64,000 nucleotides of DNA from Tupaia tana (GCA_026018925.1 JAKSZU010000005.1:87995386-88059385); one strand, 5' to 3'; numbered from the stretch's first letter, positions 22,054 through 33,126 are shown. Notes: a model not told the origin generated them from the letters alone. Made by a program: numbers and translations.

Positions 22054-23237
22054 TTTTTTTTTAACTGACCTTTATTTTATTACCTTACCTACAAATCATA
22101 CATGAATGCCTTGAAATAAGTTTTCTCTGAATAAACCCATTTTTACTCAGCAAAATTCAAAAGGGGAAATATTAGGCCTTTCTGGTGTAAGAAAAGCCTT
22201 TCAATAGTTCCTAAATGATTTTCACAAAATAAAAAAAAATGGCCCCTAGTCTTACAGAAGTTTTGGCTTAATTTTATCAAGCACCAAGATGTGCCAGAAT
22301 AGTTAAGGCAAGGCAGAGGCAAGTTACCAAAAAAGTTACTAATACAACAGTATATTGCAGTCTGAAAACAGCCACTGTTTATTTACTGACCAGATTATAA
22401 AAATAATCATGGTGGATACCTTAGTTAATCCTTCTAATAGGTCTGTTGATCTGGTCTTCCCTGTTGCCAGCATCTCCAGCTTCTACAAAATGGGTGGGCT
22501 TTTTCTTCATTCCACCTTGTGGAGAAGATAATTTGAAGGCCACAGGAAGTTATTTGCTTCTTTGAAGCATTTTCTAACAGTATAGATTTCATGAATCAGG
22601 TCTTCCATGAAGATGATGCCAAGTTTAACAAGAGATTGAGCAGAGTTATCTGTCGAAACAATTCGCTTCTTATTGATTTTGCCATAACCACGTTTGTAGA
22701 TCAGTTCATTTATTGACTTCAGGTTCGGGTACCCTCAAGCAATATATGGTTTCATAATTCTCAGCGTGTTAATTGAGGCCTTATTGAGCTCAACAAAGGT
22801 GCCACTAGAGATCTGGCAAAGACGAAGAAGCTGCAACACCTTTCGAGCCTTTGGGCTCACTCCATTGGTACCTCTGATCCTGATGACAAATGCCAATTTG
22901 GGTTCTGCAGGTACATAGAAGTTGCCAGCTTTCCTTGCCATCCTGGTCATGCGAATCTCAGTTCTGTACATCTGTCTATATTCCTTATGATAGTGCTTAG
23001 CTTTCTCATAGATAAGCTTCTTCCTTGCCTTTCAAAGCATCCTTTGAGCAAACTACTTTCTCAGGCCCTTGATCTTCAGCTCTGCAAAATTCCTTCACTT
23101 TTTCTTAAGGGTTCCTGGCACAGCAGGAAACTTTATCTTGGTGACCTCCATCGCAGCAGGAGCATTTTCCTTGGTTTCCGTCACAGCAGGAACCTTCTTT
23201 TTCTTCTCTTGAATGCCCTCCATGGTTCCAGCCAGAA
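22054..23237 (-). pseudogene. RPL7: RPL7 processed retrocopy (large ribosomal subunit protein uL30), decayed
   Basis: Intronless minus-strand copy of the mRNA for 60S ribosomal protein L7, which binds 5S/28S rRNA in the large subunit. The start ATG is at 23223-23221 and the stop TAA at 22423-22421. Clear protein matches include [36 protein letters not shown] and KVLQLLRL. Four in-frame stops (23097-23095, 23055-23053, 23034-23032, and 22737-22735, where Trp TGG became TGA) plus deletions in the C-terminal third prevent full-length product. The usual AATAAA is at 22383-22378, but the copy runs on to a second AATAAA (22076-22071) and a 9-base A tail at 22062-22054, so it came from a longer transcript. 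The N-terminal region carries about three VPAV-like modules, as in rodent RPL7 rather than the shorter human form. It was inserted in an L1 3' UTR. Confidence 0.92.
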
Positions 23238-23340
23238 ATCTGTGTCCCACAAGTGTCTTTCTAAGTTATCTGTAGAGGTTAGTATTTTGATTCTTATCTC
23301 CCAATTTTTCCATCTTTTACTTAGCACATGGCATGGAATA
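23238..23340 (-). mobile_element. L1 3' UTR, proximal part, resumed after RPL7 retrocopy
   Basis: AATCTGTGTCCCACAAGTG followed by TCTTTC matches the reverse of the L1 3' UTR at 36.7 kb (TATCTGTGTCCCACAAATATC), exactly the stretch that should follow the segment ending at 22053. AAATCT occurs at both junctions, a possible short target-site duplication. The right boundary is unclear. Confidence 0.65.
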
Positions 23341-24890
23341 GGGCATCCAAGTACATAATTTTCTTAGGTCTTTTCTCTTGCAATGCTGTTTTTTCAGAGA
23401 GGGATTATCCAGGCTCTGTCTAGAAAAACACATAGACATTTGCATACACTAACCGCTAGGATGTCCATTTTTAGTATATATAATTTCAGATAATTCCTCT
23501 ATTCTTAGTAAGTTAAGGTATCTCATAATTACAGTTTATTATTTAAACTTTTTTTTCTTTGTTGCCTCCCTATGATTCTGCTTCAGAGGTATCTGCTATC
23601 TTTCAATTTCTGAGATGTTTTGAACTTCTTCTAAGTGGATTGTTAACTTCTGGGCATTCCCCATTGACAGTTATGATTTTAGATTTAATTAAAATGCTTA
23701 AGCATTTGTCAATTTCCTCTCTGCTTAAAAGTTAAAAAAATATTTACTTTAAGTTGAATATTTTCTATCTAGAATGCTTGAGACTAGAAATGATTTAGAG
23801 TTCAGATTTTTTTCAAATTTTAGAATATTTGCATACAAATAACAATATATCTTAGGGATGAGATCTAAGTCTAAACATAAGATTCACTGATATTTTATAT
23901 ATATATCTCATACACAGAGCCTAAAGGTAATTTATTTGATCTCTTTCTATTACTGTGTTTTGACGACAGCACATCATGTGGAGTTAAGTGTGGTATTTTT
24001 CACTTGGTATCATGTTGCTAAAAAAGTTTTGGATTTGGGAGCATTTAAGATTTCAAATGTTCAGATTAGGAATGCTGGAACAACCCTGTTTTGTTTTGTT
24101 TTGTTTCCTTTGAAGGTGAAAACCAAAAAGAAACTTTATTACCTTTAATAGTCGCAATAGAATGTATGTAACCTCTTTTCTATTCATCATTTATAGTAGA
24201 AAAGACTAGATGTCTTGGGCCTAAGTATTTCTATATGACATAAATCATTAATTAAGCAGATATATGACCACAGAGATTCTACAAAACACCTAGGGAAGTC
24301 ACAATGTAGTCCTCAAAATGGAGATTACATACAATTATAGAGTACTTCTTTAAAAGCTTATGAACAAATGCAAAATAAGGGTTCATATTCTCACTTACTC
24401 TTAGATTATCAAGGCTCTATTTCTCTAGTCTACTATTTTAGCAGTACCCTTAGAATATCCCCCAAATTATGAGTAAAATAATTAATTTTATAAAACACTG
24501 TCAGAAACAGAGAAGTAATAACTGCATTAACCTTAATAGCACATTTGAATTCTACTGAAAGTTGACAATATAAAATGTGATTCCTAATTCAATGCTTATT
24601 CTTGAAATTTTATGATAATATTTTTATCAATGTGTCAGTTAAAATTAATGATTAATGAATGCCCACTTGAACAAATTGAAAAATAGAACAATATTTAATA
24701 TTAAAAGGTAATAATTTTCCTTCACTTGCCACCATCTTCTGATTATCTAAAGTGTAGAGTTTTGTGCATTTTTTACGTCTTTTTCTATACTATCTAAACA
24801 TATGATGATAGGTAATTAGAGTGAGCATACAAATATGTATAAGATAATTTCCAAAAGGTTTGTGTAAAAATGGTATTAAAGTACAAATTT
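23341..24890. other. Unassigned AT-rich sequence
   Basis: About 1.5 kb with no repeat I can name confidently and no credible gene. 23936-24100 contains AAGTTTTGGATTTGGGAGCATTTAAG, which resembles a common old mammalian interspersed repeat motif, but I cannot assign the family. Confidence 0.35.
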
Positions 24891-24892
24891 AT

Positions 24893-25430
24893 GTGACCAA
24901 CAGATGGTGTAATGGTATGTCACTAGACTCCCATGTAGTTGACCACTGTTTGAGTCCCAGACCTGGTGGCTTAAACTCACGCAGGGTGCATGTAAGTGCA
25001 TGCCCAAAATCTTTTTTTTTTTTTTTGGAGGTTTTTGCTTTAAGGGCGCATGCGCTAGCCAGCCAGACAGAGAGAGACAGAGAGACAGAAAGCGAGAAAT
25101 CACCGCCCAGGGGAGATGGCTACGCCACAATCCCTTCTCCTCCATTCTCCTCTCAGGATCTTAGACATGCACACACATGCGCCAGGTGTGAGTTTTAAGC
25201 CACCAGGTCCAGGACACGAACGGTGGTCGACTACATGGGAGTCGAGAGACATAGCCATTACGCTAACTGCTGGTCCCTGCATGCCCAAAATCTTGAGAGG
25301 AGACAGGAGGAAAAGGAATTGCAGAGTGGCCATCACCCCTGGGGTGGTTATTTCTCATTTTTTGTCTCTCTGTCTCTCTCTGTCTCTTTGGCAAGCACAC
25401 ATGCCTTACAACAAAAATCTCTCTCTAAAA
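24893..25430 (+). mobile_element. tRNA-derived SINE, family A long form, split by a second SINE
   Basis: Left half 24893-25013 (TGACCAACAGATGGTGTAATGG through GTGCATGCCCAAAATC) and right half 25278-25430 (GCATGCCCAAAATCTTGAGAGG through CTCTCTCTAAAAAAAAAAG) are one element. The overlap between halves is the target-site duplication of the inserted copy. Confidence 0.92.
25014..25277 (-). mobile_element. tRNA-derived SINE, family A long form, nested in another SINE
   Basis: T tract, GGAGGTTTTTGCTTTAAGGGCGC to GCTAACTGCTGGTCCC. The 17-bp duplication TGCATGCCCAAAATCTT is perfect at 24997-25013 and 25278-25294, and belongs to the older SINE. Confidence 0.94.
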
Positions 25431-25439
25431 AAAAAAGTT

Positions 25440-26284
25440 TATTTTGGTGTATTTCTTTTGAAAGTCGTGCACAGTTTTTTCCCCACAATATGCATTTTTC
25501 ATTAACATTTTATATTATTAAATAAAATATTTACATATTAACAAACTCAGATATATAATATAATGCATATATTTCTACATATAAACTGTTGTGTACTTTA
25601 TGTGTAAGTACATAAAAACAAAGAATGATGACTAATCATGTGATAATAACTTAGACAGGACATTGTCTTCTTTCTAATACCTAGAATGCAGTCTCTAATG
25701 TTTTAGGACTAGGTTTAATTTAATGTAATATTCTTGTGCAAAACTGCATGGGCTTACAAATAACTAATCTGAAAAAAATTAGAAAATAAAAATGATTTCC
25801 TTACCTCAAATTTTTCATTTATTTAAATTCTTTGAGAACTTTAATTTCAATCAAGTCATCTGCTAATTTGTCAACCGAGGTTTTCGTTGTCCCAAGTTTC
25901 CATTTAGTAGGGGCTCTCTACCACATGTCTTTACAACTGAGTAATTCATTGTTTAGCTCAGATATTTAAGATCAAATCATTTGCAATAGTGTCTTATTTG
26001 AAGTACCAGTCTTGCCTGAAATTTATTTAAATTGGAATTATCTAGTCCTTTGGGAATAGCTGCGCTAATTTTTCCTGTTTTGCTTGGTAGATTTGATTTG
26101 TCATTTTTTTTTTCCTGTGACATTCCATAAACTTTACTGGAAAAACACATACACAGAAACACAAGGCAGTAGTGCTTTGTGGTCTGAGGCTAATTTTTGC
26201 TACTAGTATCAGTAATTTGAACATTAAAAAAAACCAGTAATCACAGTTCTATTGCATATTGCATATTTAAAAACACCATGTACC
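25440..26284. other. Unassigned AT-rich sequence
   Basis: No repeat or gene recognised. Open frames on the minus strand at 25977-26224 are short and without family resemblance. Confidence 0.35.
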
Positions 26285-26500
26285 TCTTTCTTTTAGTTTC
26301 TTTTGTTTTTTACATTCAATCACTTTATATCATTATAGGATACAAAATGAATTTCCCAGCATGAATAAACTTCATATTAGACTAGTCAAAGATATCATGT
26401 ACATCATCAGCAGATAATTTTCCATTTTTGTGTCTCTTAAATGTTTTGTTTCATTCTTATTCCCCTTGATTCCCTCCATTATACCCTTCCCCATGTACCT
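26285..26500 (-). mobile_element. L1 3' UTR fragment, antisense
   Basis: TTTTACATTCAATCACTTTATATC, CATCATCAGCAGATAATTTTCC, CATTTTTGTGTCTC and CTTGATTCCCTCC follow the reverse of the L1 3' UTR, closely paralleling the copies at 39.9 and 59.9 kb. Confidence 0.6.
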
Positions 26501-27030
26501 CTTTAATACGGAGCACATACTTCTTTTATTTTCCAGAAAAGTACAATATGTTACTATATAATATACTTTAACATATTATTGGCAACTCATGACATTATTA
26601 GGTATTCAACTTTTGTATTGTCTTCAAGGCAGAGTATCATATTTAAAAGCTATCATTAATAGGAATTGTGGACCTTAAAAGTATGTATCACAAAGAACAG
26701 CACTCTCAATTACATCTATTATGTTTTAATGGTGATCTACTTCCTAAAATGGAAGTAGGTATCTAGGTTTATTTAATTTATTCCTAACGTATAACAAGAT
26801 AGTCTTTTTTAAATAAGATTAAAATTTGTTCCCAGAACACAGCAGTCATGGTTTAGGTTTGTCTTTAAAGTTACTGAATCAAAGTTGACTTTGTATAAAA
26901 CATATAATGATTTTAGTGTTTCTATTAGAGACAAAATTAATGATCAAAATCATTATGTTTCCTAAAATTTCTAGGTTATATCAGAGAAATAAAATACTTG
27001 TACTAAATGATTCTACTTAGAACCTTTTGG
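26501..27030. other. Unassigned AT-rich sequence
   Basis: No repeat or gene recognised before the target-site duplication of the next SINE. Confidence 0.35.
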
Positions 27031-27049
27031 AAAAATTACTTTCCCTCCT

Positions 27050-27302
27050 GGGAACCAGCAGTTAGCGTAATGGCTATGTCGCTGGACTCCCACGTAGTCG
27101 ACCGCGGTTCGCATCTAGGACCCGGTGGCTTACAACTCACGCCGGGCGCGTGTGCATGCGTGCCCAAGATCCCGAGAGGAGAATGGAGGAAAGGGATTGC
27201 GGCGTGACCATCCCCCCTGGGGGGTGATTTCTCGCTTTCTGTCTCTATGTCTCTCTCTGTCTGTCTGGCGAGCGCACGCACCCTATAGCGAAAAACCTCT
27301 CC

Positions 27303-27326
<24 letters not shown>
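27050..27326 (+). mobile_element. tRNA-derived SINE, family A long form, young
   Basis: CpG-rich, near-consensus copy from GGGAACCAGCAGTTAGCG to TATAGCGAAAAACCTCTCC and a tail of about 30 A. The 19-bp duplication AAAAATTACTTTCCCTCCT is perfect at 27031-27049 and 27327-27345. It shares the rare GGCTTACAACTC and GGGAACCAG variants with the copy at 53.9 kb. Confidence 0.96.
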
Positions 27327-27333
<7 letters not shown>

Positions 27334-27345
27334 ACTTTCCCTCCT

Positions 27346-27819
27346 AAAACTTAATGCCGGACAGGTATTGATAGCAATAAAAATAATACATACCAATACA
27401 GTCATTGAAATATAATCAAAATCTACTATTTGTATTTAGTATCTTGACTCACCAATTTATTTGTATTAGGCTGAAAACATACTTTGCTAACACAAGTATA
27501 AGAATTTGTTAATAATTTTAAGATATTTGATTTTGATTTAAAAATAAAATTTTTTGAAGTGCTCTGATGTATCTTAGACATTTTGCTAGGGTCCACTTAT
27601 TCAGAACTAATGAGCACATTTACATGAGCAAGTAATACTAAAACTTATTACTGTTATTGGGTGTCAATAATAGTGATCATTATTTTCTCCTTTAAACCTC
27701 CTCAAGGAAGGGAATGATGATGGAAATACGTACAAGTAGAAATAATTAGGTGTTTTTCTATTTAGAGATGCTTGGAATAGGTAATTAAAGGATTATAAAC
27801 AAATACTTATGAATATAGA
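27346..27819. other. Unassigned AT-rich sequence
   Basis: No repeat or gene recognised. Confidence 0.35.
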
Positions 27820-27821
27820 AT

Positions 27822-28102
27822 CAGAAGGTGGCATGATGTTTGAGGCGCTGAACTGCCACATGACTGACTGTGGTTCAAGTCCCAGACTCGGTGGCTTGAA
27901 ACTGCTGCCAGGTGTGTGTACACGTATGCCCAAAATCCCAAGAGGAAAATGAAGGAGAAGGGACTGCAGCATGGTCAACCTCCCAGGGAGTGATTTCTCA
28001 CCTTCTCTCTCCTTGTTTCTCTCTATCCCTCTGGTGAGCACATATGCCCTATAGCAAACAAACAAACAAACCTCTCTTTTAAAAACAAATAAATAAATAA
28101 AA
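27822..28102 (+). mobile_element. tRNA-derived SINE, divergent long form
   Basis: AATCAGAAGGTGGCATGATG head, GGTTCAAGTCCCAGACTCGGTGG, GAGGAAAATGAAGGAGAAGGG and CCCTATAGCAAACAAACAAACAAACC followed by TAAATAAATAAA. The AAAC repeat replaces the usual AAAAACC. Confidence 0.85.
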
Positions 28103-28313
28103 AGGTCCATCTTTCTCATGAAAAAATGCTTTTCCTTTGATAATATTATTTGGGTTTTTTTTGGTCACTATTCTAGACTAATCATACCAACATTTTTTTT
28201 GGAGTCTGTATAATTGAGCCATAGAATTTCTTATGCTCCCTCAAATTCAAAACATACAAGATAATCCTGAAACCTGGAAAACAAAGATTCTCTATGTAGT
28301 ATAATATTGTTTT

Positions 28314-28599
28314 TCTTTTTTTTTTTTTTTTTTTTTGAGAGAGAGAGAGATATTTTTGCTATAGGGCACATATGATCGTCAGAGAGACAGATACAGAGAG
28401 TCAGAAAGAGAGAAATCACCCCCTGCCTCCAAGGGGGGATGGCTACACTGCATTCTCTTCTCCATTCTCCTTTTGGGATTCTGGGTATGCACACACACAC
28501 ACCTGGGGTGAGTTTTAAGCCACTGGGTCCAGCACTTGAATCACTGTCGACTACGTGGGAGTCCAGCGATGTAACCACTAGACCATCTGCTGGTCCCAG
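28314..28599 (-). mobile_element. tRNA-derived SINE, family A long form
   Basis: T tract at 28317-28336, GAGAGAGAGATATTTTTGCTATAGGGC to ACCATCTGCTGGTCCC. The left edge contains a GA run between the tail and body. Confidence 0.88.
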
Positions 28600-28744
28600 T
28601 TGTGTAATATATTGAGACAGTAGGTGAATGCTGAGTACCTGTAAGAAGATGCGTAACCTTTTGCCTAACTTAAATTACACTGACACACAATACAGCTCAA
28701 TGCGGTTGTATCTAGTGCACAAGTATGTCTCTCTGTTTTGTTTT

Positions 28745-29284
28745 CCTTTGTTTGCATAGGGCAGGTGCCTTTTCAAGAGAGAGACACTGTTGAAAAAGGG
28801 AAAAGTGAGGAATCATCCCTGAAGGAGGGATGGCCACACTGCAATTCCTTCTTCTCTATTCTCTCCAGATTTTGGGCATACATGCACATGGCCTACCATG
28901 ATTCTCCCTTTTTTTTTTTTTTTTTGAGAGGTTTTTCCTATAGAGTGCATGCATTCGCCAAAAAAGACAGAGAGAGACAGAGAGACATAAAATGAAAAGT
29001 CATCCACTGGGGGAATGGTCACGCCTCAATCCTTTCTCCTCCATTCTCCTCTCGGGATCCTGGGCACACACGCATACATGCCTGGCGTGAGTTTAAGCCC
29101 CTGGGTCTGGGACTTAAACTGCGGTAAACTTGGTTGACTAAATGGGAGTCCAGCGCCATAGCCATTACTCCAACTCCTGGTTCCCCAAGCCTAGCATGAT
29201 TCTGAAAGCCACCAGTTCCAGGATTTGAACTGCAATCAGCCATGTAGGAGTCCAGTATCTTAATCATTACACCACCTATTGTCC
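28745..29284 (-). mobile_element. tRNA-derived SINE, divergent long form, split by a second SINE
   Basis: Left part 28745-28905 (GCATAGGGCAGGTGCC to GCCTACCATGATTCT) and right part 29189-29284 (GCCTAGCATGATTCTGAAAGCC to CACCTATTGTCCCC) together make one element with its tRNA head at the right. Confidence 0.88.
28906..29188 (-). mobile_element. tRNA-derived SINE, family A long form, nested in another SINE
   Basis: T tract, GAGAGGTTTTTCCTATAGAGTGC to CCAACTCCTGGTTCCCC. Flanks GCCTACCATGATTCT (28891-28905) and GCCTAGCATGATTCT (29189-29203) form a 15-bp duplication with one mismatch. The head contains a short extra stretch, AACTTGGTTGACTAAATGG, near the A-box side. Confidence 0.9.
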
Positions 29285-29287
29285 CCA

Positions 29288-29924
29288 CCCTCCATTCTTA
29301 TTATCCTGAATTCTTCTGGTTCTTTTTTACTTCCTCTTCAAACTTTCCCTTTGATATTCAAAAATAAGGTACACTGTTAACAAGCTTAACAGAGTTCACG
29401 TATTTTTTCACATACTAAGACTTACTAAAAAGTTCTTTCCAGTCCTGAGATGCCACTTCCTCTGCAGTGCTCAGACTTCTTTGTCATGACGGTATGAAAC
29501 TGGGATGGCCTTCTCCACTGCACTTCTAGATCATTTTCTTCCACTTTCATGTAACAATCTTTATTCTTTTAAGGTACCTGTAAGTCAGCTTGATTGTCCT
29601 CTGTACATACCTGTTAGGTGGAAACCATTTACATCAAAATCTTTAATAATCGACTAGGAGCGTTATTTTCTAGCTATGAATCATGACAGTAATATAAGAA
29701 AAGCATTAAGTATAATATAGTCAAAAACTTCAGGCTTTATCTGATTTCCTTAATAGCAAGATCATTTTCTCCAACAGGTCGTGAACTCTGCCTGTGCCTT
29801 GTCAGCAGAAGGTAATTGCTTCATTTCTGAAATTACTACCTAGCTAGTCATTCTACTCATTGATAATTTTTCATACTTCGGCTTTTATTTGTGCAAATAT
29901 TCTAATAACAATGACATGTAACAA
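29288..29924. other. Unassigned sequence, possibly degraded L2
   Basis: ATGCCACTTCCTCTGCAGTGC and CTCTGCCTGTGCCTTG are suggestive of the 3' region of L2, but similarity is too weak for a firm call. No gene seen. Confidence 0.25.
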
Positions 29925-30345
29925 GAATGTAGTGCATTTCTTGGGTCCTGATCATCATTTTAAGAGCTTTATAATATGAACTAATATAATTCTCAAATTA
30001 TCATCCTTTGATGGTTTTATTATTATCACCATTTTTTTTTAAGTTTATAGTCTGTTTCTTGAGAGAGAGAGACAGGTACCCTTGACAGGGTCTCACCATC
30101 ACACAATCCCCTCTCTATCATTCAGCCAGCCAGGATACCAGGTTAATTGGGCATATTCAGGCCAACCTGGAATTTGAACCTCAGGCCTCTCATACTGATT
30201 GCTCCAGTACGGCATAATGTAACCTTACTGCCTGTCCCACCTTGGCTGGACATAATACAACCACCATAAACTCAAGAAAACTGAGACTCAGGACATTAAA
30301 TCACTTGTCCAAGGTTACTATTTTAATAAGGGATGGAACTGAATT
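29925..30345 (+). mobile_element. MIR element interrupted by a SINE
   Basis: The left arm has TTAAGAGCTTTATAATATG, CTAATATAATTCTCA and TATTATTATCACCATTTTT; the right arm (after 30240) has GAAAACTGAGACTCAGGAC, AAATCACTTGTCCAAGGTTAC and GGGATGGAACTGAATTCC. This is MIR core order. The insertion lies just before the MIR GAGGAAACTGAGGC-like stretch. Confidence 0.65.
30033..30240 (-). mobile_element. Degenerate tRNA-derived SINE within MIR
   Basis: T tract, CTTGAGAGAGAGAGACAGG, GACAGGGTCTCACCATCAC, GGAATTTGAACCTCAGGCC and an end TTACTGCCTGTCCC. Orientation is set by the T tract at left and the head at right. Confidence 0.6.
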
Positions 30346-30576
30346 CCAAACCAGTGGAGCATGACTTCACATTTGTGCCCAATGTGAACCAATTATCCTT
30401 AAGTATAAAAAGTTCTTGCCCATAGGGCTTTCTCTAATTTGTCATGACCTTTTTTTCTTAACCATTCTCTGGCTAATACCTTTGCATTTGTATCTGTGTT
30501 AATATATTTCTATGCCAAAGCCTGGCACATAGACTGTAGAGTGCTTCTGGAGAAAATTACAAAATTATAGCGATTT

Positions 30577-30830
30577 AGGGACAGCAGTTAGCATGGTGGT
30601 GAAGGCACTGGATTCCCACATTGTCAACCATAGTTCAAGTCCTAGACCCAGTGGATCGAAAATCATGCCAAGATCATGCACATATATGTCCAAAATCCCA
30701 AGAGGAAAATGGAGAAAGGATTGTGGCATGGCCGCCCCTTCGAGGAGTAATTTCTCACTTTCCTTCTCTGTCTCTCTCCAGAGAGTACACATACACTATA
30801 GCAAAATAAATAAATAAGTAAATAACTTAA
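30577..30830 (+). mobile_element. tRNA-derived SINE, long form
   Basis: AGGGACAGCAGTTAGCATGGTGG to CACTATAGCAAAATAAATAAATAAGTAAATAA. It has a TAAA-type tail rather than CCTCTCC-poly(A). Confidence 0.85.
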
Positions 30831-31232
30831 TATATTGTAGAGATCTATGCAACCATAACTCTACTCAACTAGTCACACCTTTCCCCCTATATTCCCTGCC
30901 CAGTTCTCACTCCCATTTTAAAATGAAGTCTATTTAACATAAATTTTATTCTCTTTACACCCTTTAAGTCTTCCTTTTCTTGTTTGTTGTTTTCTAATGT
31001 TTTATTTCTAATATTTGAAAGAAAACTTAGAAGAAATCAAGGAAAAGTCTTATTTTCTTATGACCTGTCCTATAAACATAAATGTATTTGCACCTGTTCT
31101 TTTCTCTTTCACATTTATTTCAACATAATCTTCAATGATAAATATATGCATGAACTTTCATATTCATACTTTATTTTACATATACAGTAGTGAGTTTAAT
31201 TTCCTTTTATAATAAAGGTAAAAAGTGAAAAC
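30831..31232. other. Unassigned AT-rich sequence
   Basis: No repeat or gene recognised. Confidence 0.35.
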
Positions 31233-31502
31233 AGGAACTAGCTGTTGGTGCAATGGATGTGTCTCTGGACATAGTTGACCGCGGTTCGAGGTCTGGACCT
31301 TGTGGCTTAAACTCACACTGGGCACGTGTGCGTGCAGGCCCAGGATCCTGAGAGGAGAATGGAGGAGAAGGGATTGCAGCGTGGCCATCTCTCCTGGTGG
31401 GTGATTTCCCACTTTCTGTCTCTCTGTCCATCTCTGTCTTTCTGGCAAGTGCACGTGCCCTATAGCAAAACCTCTCTCTCAAAAAAAAAAAAAAAAAAAT
31501 AA
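31233..31502 (+). mobile_element. tRNA-derived SINE, family A long form
   Basis: GGAACTAGCTGTTGGTGCAATGG to GCCCTATAGCAAAACCTCTCTC and about 18 A. Nine bases are missing from the head around CTGGACATAGTTGACCGCGG. Confidence 0.88.
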
Positions 31503-31578
31503 AAACAAGCAAAATGATATATTTATCCATAAGGTAATGCCCACTGAAATCTGTAAAGTTGTAAAAAATACTGCATTA

Positions 31579-31832
31579 TGGGGACCAGCATATTGTGTAA
31601 CGGTTACATTGCTGGATTTCCACGTGGCTGACTACAGTTTGAATCCCAGACCCAGCAGCTTGAAACTCACACTGGGTACCTGTGTGTGCATACCCAAAAT
31701 CTTGAGTGGAGAATGGGGAGAAAGAATTGCTTTGTGGCCATCCTCCTGGGTTCTGATTCCTTGCTTTCTTTTCCTCTCTTTCTCTCTGTCTCTCTGGTGA
31801 GTACATATGCTCTATAGCAAAATTTTTTCTTA
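31579..31832 (+). mobile_element. tRNA-derived SINE, family A long form
   Basis: GGGGACCAGCATATTGTGTAACGG to GCTCTATAGCAAAATTTTTTC. B box GTTTGAATCCC. No long A tail remains. Confidence 0.86.
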
Positions 31833-32160
31833 AAAATATTATATTATGATGAAATATTGATATTGTTAACTACACAAAATAAAATATAATTTATAAACAG
31901 TACATGGTTATACTTCTTGACTCACTTAGTGGCATACTATTAAAAGAAAAATCAACATTTTTATACATTGTATATGAGAGGTCTTTAAAAAATTCACAGA
32001 ACATGCATATTATCAAAAGAATCACACATGGATTTCAACATTTTTGTGCCAAAAGGAGCTTGTATTTTAATTGTATTTTTTCATGAACTTTTTGAAATAT
32101 CCTCATATATCACTTGGTGGTTACATTATACATTTCATAAACATATTTTTCAAGTTTTAT
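31833..32160. other. Unassigned AT-rich sequence
   Basis: No repeat or gene recognised. Confidence 0.35.
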
Positions 32161-32167
32161 AGTCCCT

Positions 32168-32421
32168 TTTTTTTTTTTCTTTTGGAGACGTTTTTGCCAT
32201 AGGGCGCATACACTCGCCAGACAGACAGACAGAAAGCAAGAAATCACCCCCCAAAGGGGGATGGCCACACTGCAATCCTTTCTCCTCCATTCTCCTCTTG
32301 GGATCTTGGGCACACACGCACATGCAACCGGTGTGAGTTTTAAGCCACCGGGTCCAGGACGTGAACCGCGGTGGACTACATGGGAGTCCAGCAACATAGC
32401 CATTACGCTAACTGCTGGTCC
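32168..32421 (-). mobile_element. tRNA-derived SINE, family A long form
   Basis: T tract, GGAGACGTTTTTGCCATAGGGCGC to GCTAACTGCTGGTCCC. Host TAGTCCCTTTT / TAGTCCTTTTC lie at the two edges as a near-perfect duplication. Part of the GTCTCTCTGTCTC stretch is missing. Confidence 0.9.
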
Positions 32422-32735
32422 CTAGTCCTTTTCATATGTTAAAGAATTCACTTTATGTATTTTGTACATATATTTCCTTATCTTGACTATTCTTTATGAT
32501 ACAATGAATATATCTATATAATTTACATATTATGGGTTCAGATTCATATTTGCCTTTGTGATTTACCCTATTACTTTTATTCACAGATTCATCTTAACCT
32601 GGGATACACTTATTTACCTATAGTTACTGATTTTCTAAAATAGAACTTAATTTACTATACTATATGAAAGAAATTTCTGCTTTAATATTCCCATACATAA
32701 AATAGCATTAATTTAAATGTTTGTTGTTCTTTATT

Positions 32736-32968
32736 TTCTTGCTAGAGTTTCCATGAGTTCACCAGAGAGACAGAGAAAGTGTTCTCCAATGGGTTAAACA
32801 TACCATGATTCTTCTTTCTCCATTGTTTCATTCTTTTAGGGTTTGGGGCATACCTGTACATACAACCTGGCATGTTTTCACATAGGACCTGGAATTTGAA
32901 ACATGGTTGACCATGTGGGATTCAGCTCCCAACGTACAGCACCTAACCCCTGTGCTACAAGGATGTCC
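32736..32968 (-). mobile_element. tRNA-derived SINE, family B-like
   Basis: GCTAGAGTTTCCATGAGTTCACC, CAATGGGTTAAACATACCATG, GGAATTTGAAACATGGTTGACC and CTGTGCTACAAGGATGTCCC. Orientation is by head at right. Confidence 0.65.
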
Positions 32969-33126
32969 CATGTACATGTGAAAATTACCCCAAATTTTAG
33001 CCATGTATGTTCTGTTCCAGTGATCTGCTCATTATATATACATGTGTGCAGGTATTTAAACTTCCAACAAGTTCTTGAGCATATATCTTGATGTATATTC
33101 AAATTTTAGTTTAATAGAAAAATCAG

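Noticed and set aside
22987-23358. 123-codon plus-strand frame
   Set aside because: It is the antisense of the broken N-terminal part of the RPL7 retrocopy.
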